DNA of 64,000 bases. Origin: JAPOVO01 sp026708165 (GTDB lineage Bacteria; Chloroflexota; UBA11872; VXNJ01). Position 1 is the first letter of the stretch, and each line of letters opens with the position of its first letter. The DNA is taken from positions 1,116,001 through 1,180,000 of the forward strand of contig OZ242360.1 of NCBI GenBank assembly GCA_965208775.1. Reading direction: 5' to 3'. Below, piece by piece: positions 17,460 to 24,849 of the stretch. A program made the translations under genes and the position numbers. The notes beneath the pieces were generated by a model that searched no databases, had not been told where the DNA came from, and worked only from the letters and a program-made list of their open reading frames with translations.

Positions 17460-18443
17460 CTATTCGGCAGCCGTTCGGAACACTTGGTCGATCACATCTT
17501 CCAGAGCTGGGTCCTCCACGCTCAGGTCCGCCACCGGCAGGTCGGCGAGCAGGCGGGCGGTGGCGCCCGGAGCGGCGTCCTTGGCCGTCTTGACCCGAAA
17601 CTGCAAGTCGTCGATGCGCTCGACCTCGCCGTACCGCTCCAGGTCCTTGACGTCCACCGGCTGCTCGAAGTGCAGCGTGATTGTCTTGTGAGGCGCGTAA
17701 CTTTCAACAAGCCCTTGCAGCAAGCCATCGTAGAGCACGCGTCCCTGGTCGATCACGATGACACGTTCCGCCAGCGCCTTGACGTCGGCCATGTAGTGAC
17801 TCGTCAACAGAATTGTCGCCCCGGTCGCGGCGTTGTAGTCCTTGATGAACTGCCTTATTCGCTGCTGCATGGTGACGTCGAGACCAAGCGTCGGCTCATC
17901 GAGAAACAGCACGCTGGGCGAATGCAGAAGCCCCGCCGCCAATTCAGATTTCATCCGCTCGCCTAGCGATAGCTGGCGCACCGGCTTGTACAGCAGATCG
18001 CCCAGCTCGAGCATCTCCGAGAGCAGATTGAATGACGATTCGAAAGTCGGTTCGTCCAGACCGAACACCGCCTTGTTGACTAGGAACGTATCGATCCCCG
18101 GCAGGTCCCAGAAAAGCTGCTGACGCTGACCCATTATCAGCGTCATCCGGCTCAGAAAATCGCGCCTTCGCTGCCATGGAGTATGACCGAGCACGGCTAC
18201 CTCACCGTCCGTTGGATACAGCAAGCCGCTTAGAACTTTCAGCGCCGTAGTCTTGCCGGCTCCGTTGGGTCCCAGGAATCCGACTATCTCGCCCTTCGCG
18301 ACTTCGAACGAAATGCCGTCCACCGCGCGCACTCGCCGGTGCCGCCGTTTGAACACACCCTTGATCGACGCCCGCAGCCCGCCCTCGCGCACGGGCACCA
18401 GGTAGTGCTTGACGAGGTTGCGCACGCTGATATCGACAGTCAT
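17460..18443 (-). CDS. ABC exporter ATP-binding protein
   Basis: ATPase of the exporter, 327 residues. Walker A GPNGAGKT (near 58-65), Q-loop, ABC signature LSLGERMKSE, Walker B VLFLDEPTLGLD and the H-switch LLTSHYMADV are all intact. The N-terminal stretch before the ATPase core and the C-terminal domain (about 240-327) match the long ATPases paired with DUF990 permeases. It is the first gene of the operon with the two permeases. Confidence 0.92.
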   Translation of the reverse strand: MTVDISVRNLVKHYLVPVREGGLRASIKGVFKRRHRRVRAVDGISFEVAKGEIVGFLGPNGAGKTTALKVLSGLLYPTDGEVAVLGHTPWQRRRDFLSRMTLIMGQRQQLFWDLPGIDTFLVNKAVFGLDEPTFESSFNLLSEMLELGDLLYKPVRQLSLGERMKSELAAGLLHSPSVLFLDEPTLGLDVTMQQRIRQFIKDYNAATGATILLTSHYMADVKALAERVIVIDQGRVLYDGLLQGLVESYAPHKTITLHFEQPVDVKDLERYGEVERIDDLQFRVKTAKDAAPGATARLLADLPVADLSVEDPALEDVIDQVFRTAAE

Positions 18444-18492
18444 CGCTTACTGCGCCTGGACGTTGACGCCGGACCGATTCCGCCCCGGTCGG

Positions 18493-19065
18493 TTATTCGT
18501 TCCAGCCGAGCCAGCGAATGCAATCCCGGCTGCGCTCCCGTCCCTTGCCAACGGCGTTTCGCCCCGGATAGCCCAGATAGATGTAACCTACGACGCAGTC
18601 GTCCTGGCTCACGCCCAGGTACTCCTTGGCCGAGGCGTAGAGACACATGGCTCCCGTCCGCCACTTGCTCGCGATGCCCCTCGACCAGGCCGCGAGCGTC
18701 AGATTTTGAATCGCGCAGCAAGCCGCCGCGTAGTCTTCCAGAGCTAGCTCCGGGTCGTCGCTCACGCACACCGTCACCGCTATGACCACGGGTGCCCGCA
18801 AGAGTGCGCCTCTGGCTTTCGTGGCGGCAGCCGCTGCGGCTTCGTCGCCTGGCGTCGACTCGCGCTCGATCGCTGCTGCCACGTGCTCGCTCATTTTGGC
18901 GCGCTCGCCCCCGGCGATTACGTGAAACTGCCACGGCTCCGTAAAGTGATGATTGGGTGCCCATAGCGCCGCTTCCAGCATTTCCTCGATGTCGCGACGC
19001 GACGGCGACTGGTCGGTAAGGCGCTTGACGCTGCGCCGCGTGCGTATTGCCTCGAGGACTTCCAT
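18493..19065 (-). CDS. Nitroreductase family FMN flavoprotein
   Basis: A single-domain nitroreductase of 190 residues. The N-terminal FMN-binding signature is IRTRRSVKRLTDQSPSRRDIEEML, followed by AALWAPNHHFTEPWQFHVI. The last part, YIYLGYPGRNAVGKGRERS, resembles the C-terminus of YdjA-like members. It uses NAD(P)H to reduce nitro compounds, quinones or an unknown substrate. It is 49 bp upstream of the ABC operon on the same strand and may be cotranscribed. A second nitroreductase domain occurs as a fusion at 24.85 kb. Confidence 0.88.
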   Translation of the reverse strand: MEVLEAIRTRRSVKRLTDQSPSRRDIEEMLEAALWAPNHHFTEPWQFHVIAGGERAKMSEHVAAAIERESTPGDEAAAAAATKARGALLRAPVVIAVTVCVSDDPELALEDYAAACCAIQNLTLAAWSRGIASKWRTGAMCLYASAKEYLGVSQDDCVVGYIYLGYPGRNAVGKGRERSRDCIRWLGWNE

Positions 19066-19116
19066 CTAGGCCAACTCCACTCGAAATCTACTCCGCCCCA
19101 CATTTAGACCTTACCC

Positions 19117-19896
19117 CTATCCTGCAAGCCACCCGCCATCGACCGCCAGCACTTGCCCGGTTATGTAGGCGGCAGCCGGAGAAGCCAGAAAGACCGCCGC
19201 TCCCGCGATATCCCGCGGCCAGCCCCACCTGCGCGCCGGTATCCTGCTCATCACCCAGGGGCCGCGCTCCGGGTGCTCGAACACCGGTTTGGTCATTTCC
19301 GTGTGTATGTAGCCCGGCGCGATGGCGTTGACCGTAATCGGTTGCGTGGCGAATTCAATCGCCAGCGCCTTCGTAAGTTGCCCCACTCCTCCCTTGCTCG
19401 CGCTGTACACCGTCAACGGATTTATCCCGAGGAACGTGGCCAGCGAAGCTATGTTGATTATCCTTCCATACTCTCCGCCGTCCATCATCCTCAACGCGTG
19501 CTGGCACGCAAAGAACATCCCGCGAAGGTTGATGTCGTGAACGAAGTCCCAGTCCTCCGGCAGGACTTCCAGCGCCGGCTTGCGAACGTTCACCCCCGCG
19601 CAGTTGGCGAGTATGTCCAGGCGTCCATACTCCTCCCTCACGGCCTCGAACAGCCGGTCGAGCGAGTCGAGGTCGCCCACGTCGGTCTCCACGGCGATAG
19701 CCCGCCGCCCAAGCGCTTGCGCGGCCGCGGCGACCCGGTTGATTTCGTCCGCCGAGCGCGCCGCGACCGCCAGATCGGCCCCGGCATTGGCGAACCCCAT
19801 GCAGATGCCTTCACCAATCCCCCGGCCGCCTCCGGTAACCAGCGCGACCCGCCCTTCGAGTGAAAACTCTCCGTCATTGCTGCTTTGATCTGCCAT
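19117..19896 (-). CDS. Short-chain dehydrogenase/reductase
   Basis: Classical SDR of 259 residues. NAD(P) motif TGGGRGIGEG (21-30), NxAG as NCAGVNV, catalytic Ser in NIASLATF, and YSASKGG with the Tyr-Lys pair. PGYIHTEM and the ending GQVLAVDGGWLAG are typical. The nucleotide preference and substrate are not clear; gluconate 5-dehydrogenase-like and 3-oxoacyl-ACP reductase-like enzymes share these features. It lies 13 bp downstream of the broken NIPSNAP gene on the same strand, so both probably formed one transcript before the IS insertion. Confidence 0.9.
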   Translation of the reverse strand: MADQSSNDGEFSLEGRVALVTGGGRGIGEGICMGFANAGADLAVAARSADEINRVAAAAQALGRRAIAVETDVGDLDSLDRLFEAVREEYGRLDILANCAGVNVRKPALEVLPEDWDFVHDINLRGMFFACQHALRMMDGGEYGRIINIASLATFLGINPLTVYSASKGGVGQLTKALAIEFATQPITVNAIAPGYIHTEMTKPVFEHPERGPWVMSRIPARRWGWPRDIAGAAVFLASPAAAYITGQVLAVDGGWLAG

Positions 19897-20214
19897 CAGC
19901 GCTTCATTCCTACTGTAGCGGCGAGAATTCGGTCGGCTGCAGAATCCGGTTCTCGACCCGCGCGACGATCTGCCCGTCCTTCTCCGTCTCCGCGCGGACC
20001 GCGAGCCATCCTGGATCAGTCATGAACGCGGTCCACTTTTCTTCGCGGTCCGCCATGCTCTCAAAGGCCGTGATATAGACCAACGTGTCGTTTTGCCCGA
20101 CCAGTTCGGTCCAGAATCCCACGACCTGGACCCCATGCTTCTCGAAGAAGCCAAGCGTATGGTTGGCGAACCTGCTCTGTATGTCCGGCATCTTGCCGGG
20201 CATGATGTAATACG

Positions 20215-20222
20215 TACGCAGT
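20215..20222. repeat. Left 8-bp target-site duplication
   Basis: TACGCAGT directly before the left terminal inverted repeat. The identical octamer follows the right end at 22418-22425. An 8-bp duplication is the rule for the IS1595 family. Confidence 0.93.
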
Positions 20223-20317
20223 GGGAATTATATACCTGTGCACATTTTCGACGGTTGACGTCCGGGCTCGTTTTGGTGTACAATAAGTCCATAAATCGGA
20301 GGCACAAAGGAAGCGAA

Positions 20318-21289
20318 ATGGGACGGAAGAAAGGGCCGGGGAAAGCCCACCGCAAAGGGCTGTCGCTCGTGCAGGCGGTGCGGAAGTTCGACAGCGAGCA
20401 GGCCGCCAACGACTGGTTCGTGGAACGCCGTTGGCCGGACGGCATCAAGTGCCCGTACTGCGACGGCCCGAACGTCAGCCCGCGCAAGTCGAACCGCAAG
20501 ACCCCGGTCTACCGCTGCAACCCGTGCAAGCGCGACTTCACCGTCAAGACCGGCACGATCATGCACGACTCCAAGCTGAAACTCTCCACCTGGGCGCTGG
20601 CGTTCTACCTCATGTCCACGAGCCTCAAGGGCGTGTCGAGCATGAAGCTGCACCGCGACCTTGGGATCACTCAGAAGGCCGCCTGGCACCTGGCGCACAG
20701 GATCCGCGAGACCTACGACGACGGCATCACCCGCTTCGCCGGGCCGGTCGAGGTGGACGAGACGTACGTCGGCGGCAAGGAGAAGAACAAGCACGCCGAC
20801 AAGAAGCTGAACGTCAAAGGCGGTACGGCCGGCAAGGTCGCGGTCGCCGGCGCGAAGGACCGCAAAACCGGCAAAGTGTCGGCAGCCCCTGTGGAACGCA
20901 CTGACGCCCGCACGCTCCAGGGATTCGTGGTCGACCGGACGGATGCCGCGGCGACCGTCTACACAGACGAAGCGCGGGCGTACGATGGACTCCCAAGACT
21001 TCGCCAAGCCGTCAAGCACAGCATCGGTCAATACGTGGACGGGCAGGCGCACGTTCAGGGCATAGAGTCGTTCTGGGCGATGATGAAACGCGGATATCAA
21101 GGGACCTACCACCGGTTCAGCGAGAAGCATCTGGCGCGCTACGTCAACGAATTCGCCGGTCGGCACAACGTCCGTCCGCACGACACCATCGACCAGATGG
21201 CGATCATGGCGCGACGCGGGATCGACAAGCGGCTGACCTACGCGGAGCTGATCGGGCCGCGCGAGACGCGCCGGCCCAAGACGCTGTAG
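20318..21289 (+). CDS. ISXO2-like transposase of the IS1595 family
   Basis: A 323-residue transposase. Near the N-terminus there is a zinc ribbon, CPYC (about 44-47) and CNPC (about 67-70), followed by RDFTVKTGTIM. A helix-turn-helix-like stretch comes next (SLKGVSSMKLHRDLGITQKA). The catalytic core has VEVDETYVGGK with the first Asp, VYTDEARAYDGL with the second Asp, and GIESFWAMMKRGYQGTYH with the Glu and the following Lys. I chose ATG 20318 because AAAGGAA lies 5 nt upstream; the ORF upstream of it crosses the IS end and is not coding. No frameshift or stop is present, so it may be active. Confidence 0.94.
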   Translation: MGRKKGPGKAHRKGLSLVQAVRKFDSEQAANDWFVERRWPDGIKCPYCDGPNVSPRKSNRKTPVYRCNPCKRDFTVKTGTIMHDSKLKLSTWALAFYLMSTSLKGVSSMKLHRDLGITQKAAWHLAHRIRETYDDGITRFAGPVEVDETYVGGKEKNKHADKKLNVKGGTAGKVAVAGAKDRKTGKVSAAPVERTDARTLQGFVVDRTDAAATVYTDEARAYDGLPRLRQAVKHSIGQYVDGQAHVQGIESFWAMMKRGYQGTYHRFSEKHLARYVNEFAGRHNVRPHDTIDQMAIMARRGIDKRLTYAELIGPRETRRPKTL

Positions 21290-21293
21290 ATGC

Positions 21294-21491
21294 TTAGGCC
21301 AGCAAGAAGTACAAGACGGCGATGATGACCGCTGTCTGCATAACTGACTGGACAGCCATCATCAGCGCTATGGTGACAGGCAGGCGTCGCAAAGCAGTCT
21401 CGATGCTGTCAATACGCCCTTCGATCTCTTGAAATCGAGCAGAGCCGCGATTTAGACGTTCGTCGATCTGTTCGAATCGAGCTTCCATCAT
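21294..21491 (-). CDS. Small coiled-coil membrane protein carried by the IS
   Basis: A 65-residue hypothetical protein convergent with the transposase (stops 4 bp apart). Residues 1-35 are charged and predicted to form a coiled coil (ARFEQIDERLN, EIEGRIDSIETALRR). Residues 41-64 are one transmembrane helix. No known IS function is recognised. Cargo genes in IS1595-family elements are known in general; whether this one is conserved in other copies is not visible here. Confidence 0.6.
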   Translation of the reverse strand: MMEARFEQIDERLNRGSARFQEIEGRIDSIETALRRLPVTIALMMAVQSVMQTAVIIAVLYFLLA

Positions 21492-21510
21492 TGCACCACG
21501 AAAGACTTAA

Positions 21511-21684
21511 TTATACCGCGTCGTCGCGCTTCATCTCGGATTCTTGTTTCCTGAGATAACGCCAATCGTCTTTGGGCGGCATCTTCAGCACGACCTCGGC
21601 AATCTCTTCGGGAGCCGCGTCTATGCGCGGCGGGAGCGGCTTGGTGACCGGACGGCCGCGCGGGCGCTTGGGCTTATCAGGCAT
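21511..21684 (-). CDS. Small basic hypothetical protein carried by the IS
   Basis: A 57-residue protein beginning MPDKPKRPRGRPVTKPLPPR. The GRP-containing Arg/Pro-rich start resembles an AT-hook-like minor-groove binder. The rest (EEIAEVVLKMPPKDDWRYL) is short and unassigned. I prefer the ATG at 21684, with AAGGGG about 10 nt upstream, over the longer frame to 21735. Possible regulator of the element, but this is speculation. Confidence 0.5.
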   Translation of the reverse strand: MPDKPKRPRGRPVTKPLPPRIDAAPEEIAEVVLKMPPKDDWRYLRKQESEMKRDDAV

Positions 21685-21914
21685 GTGTGGACAACCCCTT
21701 TCTAACGAACGCGACTGCCGATCCCACTCGCTCATTAAATCTAGCGTCTCGCATGGCGGCGTGCAAGCCGGGCGCAGACGTGCTACCGTTCGCGCGGTTC
21801 AAGTGGGCATCACCCGCAGGCGACAGCTGCGAGGCGTGGCTTTGCGCCCCATTGCGGCTTGCGAGTGCGCCCGCTTGAACCACGGCCACACCCACACTCT
21901 GCAAGGGGGCACCT

Positions 21915-22223
21915 GTGTCGAGAGCGCAAAGAATCAACCGTTTGGAGCGAGCGACCCGCAAAAGCGGCTGGCTCTTCGTGTTCACCGGCGCTAGCCGACG
22001 GCGGTCTATGGATCGCGCGATCGCCAGGCTGAACGACGACGGGTATCGGGTCACGTTCGTAGTCGAGGACAAGACGAGCCTCTTATGGCCGCTGCTCCAA
22101 GCCGCGGTGGCGATGCTGACGCTTCTGGCGTACTGGCCGAACGCCGACCAGATAATCGTCGGCGAGCTTGCCGACTCTGGCCAGGCGTCGCCGGAAGAGG
22201 GAGAAAGCCGGAAGCACTCGTAA
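21915..22223 (+). CDS. Small membrane protein carried by the IS
   Basis: A 102-residue hypothetical protein with a GTG start at 21915 and AAGGGGG 5 nt upstream, a good ribosome binding site. Residues 1-50 are basic (RINRLERATRKSG, RRRSMDRAIARLNDDGY). Residues 57-74 are hydrophobic and may be a membrane helix. The tail is acidic. I do not recognise a family. It lies inside the IS near the right end and faces it. Confidence 0.5.
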   Translation: MSRAQRINRLERATRKSGWLFVFTGASRRRSMDRAIARLNDDGYRVTFVVEDKTSLLWPLLQAAVAMLTLLAYWPNADQIIVGELADSGQASPEEGESRKHS

Positions 22224-22417
22224 GATCGCGAACACTGCAGACGGCTACACTATTACGGGGCCGGGGCGGGTCGAATTTGTTTGTTTCACTCCTCTGCGGC
22301 GAAGCAGGCGATCGGCGATGCCCGCCCCGGCCTTGCGGGGCGGCGTGCCCCCCTTGGAAGCCTCTACATCTTCCTGGTCGCGCCGTCCCGCTTGGTGTGC
22401 ACACGTATATAATTCCC

Positions 22418-22425
22418 TACGCAGT
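22418..22425. repeat. Right 8-bp target-site duplication
   Basis: TACGCAGT directly after the right terminal inverted repeat, identical to 20215-20222. Confidence 0.93.
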
Positions 22426-22553
22426 TCATAAATCATGAGTGTGGCCTCCCGCTTTGTCGTTAGCCGCGTCCGCTCCCAACAGATTCGCCCAATGTACCCG
22501 CATTCGGCAACCCCGGCGGCTATCCGGTTGCCCAGCGAGCCTTCAAAGAACTC

Positions 22554-22578
22554 CGTTCGTGGTGAGCTTGTCGAACCA
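22554..22578. repeat. Dispersed repeat, GTTCGTGGTGAGC type
   Basis: CGTTCGTGGTGAGC followed by TTGTCGAACCA. The same sequence with one difference occurs at 31724-31748. It lies in the 250-bp gap between the broken NIPSNAP start and the TrkA gene, where I see nothing else. Confidence 0.7.
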
Positions 22579-22686
22579 CTCCCCGCAATCCGCTCGCCCG
22601 GCGGGTATTCAAAGACGACCTAGCCCTGCTCTCGTGGGCGGATCGAAAGCCTCGATGTTCGGAGGGCGGGCTAAAGGAGCGGCATT

Positions 22687-23112
22687 GTGTACGTGATAAT
22701 CGTCGGCTGCGGCCGCGTGGGTGCTCTCCTGGCCACGGACTTCTGTGACGAGGGACACGCCGTCGTAATCATTGACAAAGATCCCGACTCATTCACGCGG
22801 CTTGGCGACGATTTCCAGGGGTCCACCATAACTGGCAACGGCATCGACGAAGACGTCCTGAAGATCGCCGGTGTGGAACGCGCCGACGCATTCATAACCA
22901 CCACCAACGGCGACAACAGCAACCTGATGTCCGCCCAGATCGCCCAGAAGATATTCGGCGTCGAAAAAGTCGTCGCGAGATGCAGCGATCCCGTGCGGAG
23001 CGAAGCCTACGCGGCGTCGGGGTTGACCACGATATGCCCGACCACGGTGGGCGCATTGAAAATTCGCGAAGCCCTGGGGTCGGCAGGCGCGGCCAACGGA
23101 GATGGCAAGTAG
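22687..23112 (+). CDS. TrkA-N (RCK) NAD-binding protein
   Basis: A 141-residue single RCK Rossmann domain that gates or regulates K+ channels and transporters. YVIIVGCGRVGALLATDF holds the GxGxxG nucleotide loop, with an acidic residue after strand 2 (VVIIDKD). TTNGDNSNLMSAQIA and VVARCSDPVR follow. GTG start at 22687 with AAAGGAG 7 nt upstream. It lacks the TrkA-C domain carried by the next gene. The two are adjacent with no gap and likely act together. No TrkH or KtrB membrane subunit is in the window. Confidence 0.88.
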   Translation: MYVIIVGCGRVGALLATDFCDEGHAVVIIDKDPDSFTRLGDDFQGSTITGNGIDEDVLKIAGVERADAFITTTNGDNSNLMSAQIAQKIFGVEKVVARCSDPVRSEAYAASGLTTICPTTVGALKIREALGSAGAANGDGK

Positions 23113-23799
23113 ATGTTCACCGTAGTCGCCGGAGGCGGAAAGGTCGGGTATCACCTGTCCAAGGCCCTGCTGAACATGGGCCATGAGATCGTTCTGATCG
23201 AGAAGAACCGCCGCAGGGCGCACACGCTGTCGATGGACCTCGGCAGCATCGTTCACCCTCACGACGCCTGCGAAGGGCGTTGGCTTCTTCATGCTGGCGT
23301 CACGCGCGCCGACCTCGTCATCGCCGTGACCGGCGACGACGAGGACAACCTCATAATCTGCCAGCTAGCCCGGACCCTCTCCCATGAGAAGGCCAGGACC
23401 ATCGCGAGAATCAACAATCCCAAAAACGCGATAATCTTCAAGCGGCTCGGCGTCGATCACACCGTCAGCAGCACCGACCTGATTCTCTCGATGATCGAGC
23501 AGGACATTCCCACCGGCGCCATCGTCCACCTGCTTCGACTTGACGAAAGCGATTTGGAGCTTGTCGAGATAAAGCTCCCGGAGGATTCACAGGCCGTTTC
23601 TCGCACCATAGGTGAAGTGAACCTCAGGGGCATGGGCGGCAATCTGTGCCTCATCATTCGCGGAACGGACACCTTGCTGCCGCAGACTGACCTCCGCCTG
23701 CAGTCGGGTGACATGCTGGTCGCTCTAATCCGCACCGACATGGAAGCGGAGGTGCGGCAATATCTCACCGAACCGGAGGTCGTCGTCCGAGTCAGGTGA
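23113..23799 (+). CDS. trkA: TrkA family potassium uptake regulatory protein
   Basis: A 228-residue protein with an RCK_N domain (1-140; FTVVAGGGKVGYHLSK with the nucleotide loop, TGDDEDNLIICQLAR) and an RCK_C domain (about 145-228; LELVEIKLPEDSQAV, LRLQSGDMLVALI). It starts directly after the stop of the preceding TrkA-N gene, so translation is probably coupled. It regulates a K+ transporter encoded elsewhere. Confidence 0.9.
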   Translation: MFTVVAGGGKVGYHLSKALLNMGHEIVLIEKNRRRAHTLSMDLGSIVHPHDACEGRWLLHAGVTRADLVIAVTGDDEDNLIICQLARTLSHEKARTIARINNPKNAIIFKRLGVDHTVSSTDLILSMIEQDIPTGAIVHLLRLDESDLELVEIKLPEDSQAVSRTIGEVNLRGMGGNLCLIIRGTDTLLPQTDLRLQSGDMLVALIRTDMEAEVRQYLTEPEVVVRVR

Positions 23800-23807
23800 C
23801 TCGCGGC

Positions 23808-24761
23808 CTAACGGCGGCCCGACTCCAGGTGTTCCACGGTCTCGTCCAGCCCCTCGTCCAGCGAATACTTCGGTCGCCAGCCTAGCTCCTTCGCCGCCAG
23901 GCTCGCGTCCAGCGCCATTCTTTCGACCTCGCCCGGTGCCAGCGGAACGCGCTCGGGTGTGAACGAAGTGTCTAGTCGTCTTTGCAGACCCTCGAAAATC
24001 GTCTCTACGTCCACCTCTACTCCGCTGCCGACGTGATACGGCCTTGCCCGGCCCCGCTCGGACGCGAGCACTAGCGCCTGCACGACGTCCCCAACGAACA
24101 CGTAATCGCGTGTTGCCTTGCCGAACCCTCGCATCGTCGGCGTCACTCCCGCCAGCATTTGCTGCAGAAAGATCAGCACCACGCCGACTTCCGATTCCGG
24201 CTCTTGCCTGGGACCGTACACGTTGGCGGGGCGAAGAATCGAATACTCCAGGCCGCGCTGCATTCCCAGCATCCCCAGATATAGTTCGGCGCAATACTTC
24301 GACATTCCGTAAGGCGACGCCGGCGCCACTGGAAAACTCTCATCCACGGGCAGTATCGAAGGGTCGGGGCTCCCGTACATCGCCCCCCCGGTAGACGTAA
24401 AGACCAGCTTGCGTGCGCCGGATTCCAGAGCCGCCAGCGCCACGTTGATGGTCCCCTTCACATTCACTTCGGCGTCGAATCCGGGATCGGTAAACGCGCG
24501 CTTGGGGTCGGCCTGCGCTGCGAGATGAAAAACGAAATCGGGCCGAAAACCCCCGATCTCACCGCGGACGCGATCCACGTCGAGCACATCTGCCTCGATG
24601 AGCCGGGCGTCGGGATGCAACTTCTCCCGCTTTCCGGTGACGAGATTGTCTAGCGCCGCTACCTCGTCGCCCCGGTCGACCAGCGCATCTACAAGATGAG
24701 ATCCCAGAAAACCGGCCCCGCCTGTAACCAGCGATCGCGTCAATGCACCCCTCTCAAACAA
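23808..24761 (-). CDS. NAD-dependent epimerase/dehydratase, UDP-glucose 4-epimerase-like
   Basis: Extended SDR of 317 residues. VTGGAGFLGSHLVDALVDRG is the NAD-binding start, FHLAAQADPKRAF the NxAx region, VFTSTGGAMYGSP has the catalytic Ser/Thr, and SPYGMSKYCAELYL has the Tyr-Lys pair. RPANVYGPRQEPESEVGVV is typical of GalE-like enzymes. The true start may be the TTG seven codons in (LTRSLVTGG). It is convergent with trkA (8-bp gap). Its substrate, a UDP- or dTDP-sugar, cannot be fixed. Confidence 0.85.
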   Translation of the reverse strand: MFERGALTRSLVTGGAGFLGSHLVDALVDRGDEVAALDNLVTGKREKLHPDARLIEADVLDVDRVRGEIGGFRPDFVFHLAAQADPKRAFTDPGFDAEVNVKGTINVALAALESGARKLVFTSTGGAMYGSPDPSILPVDESFPVAPASPYGMSKYCAELYLGMLGMQRGLEYSILRPANVYGPRQEPESEVGVVLIFLQQMLAGVTPTMRGFGKATRDYVFVGDVVQALVLASERGRARPYHVGSGVEVDVETIFEGLQRRLDTSFTPERVPLAPGEVERMALDASLAAKELGWRPKYSLDEGLDETVEHLESGRR

Positions 24762-24849
24762 TGTGAACCGGCAAAATCTACCCGCCCGTGGAAATCAGAC
24801 GCTATATTAGGCAATATCTCTGGCTGGCCACCTGCAAAGTCTGATTCAT

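Larger units (their letters stand above)
20223..22417. mobile_element. Complete IS1595-family insertion sequence with cargo ORFs
   Basis: A 2195-bp element bounded by terminal inverted repeats: GGGAATTATATACCTGTGCA from 20223 inward, and GGGAATTATATACGTGTGCA from 22417 inward, one mismatch over the first 22 bp. Both ends are flanked by TACGCAGT. It encodes one ISXO2-like transposase (20318-21289) and three small ORFs without transposase motifs. The terminal repeats, 8-bp duplication and transposase type agree. The ends and the open transposase frame suggest a recent insertion. It interrupts a NIPSNAP gene. Confidence 0.94.
19910..22436 (-). pseudogene. NIPSNAP family gene split by the IS1595-family insertion
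   Basis: The 3' part is 19910-20222 and the 5' part 22418-22436, both on the minus strand. Joining them with one copy of the 8-bp duplication gives ATG-ATT-TAT-GAA-CTG-CGT-ACG-TAT-TAC-ATC-ATG-CCC, protein MIYELRTYYIMPGKMPDIQS, which is the standard NIPSNAP N-terminus. The restored protein is 107 residues. NIPSNAP proteins are ferredoxin-like fold, dimeric alpha-beta barrel proteins of uncertain function. The downstream fragment keeps an ATG (20203) and could still yield 97 residues lacking the first strand. The downstream neighbour is an SDR. Confidence 0.9.

Noticed and set aside
20228..21181. Long antisense ORF (317 codons) opposite the transposase
   Set aside because: It is a GC-rich shadow of the transposase frame; it has no family motif, and it crosses the left IS end region.
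22245..22436. Small gene at the right IS end (63 codons)
   Set aside because: It begins with the true NIPSNAP start but runs into the IS; it is a chimaera made by the insertion.
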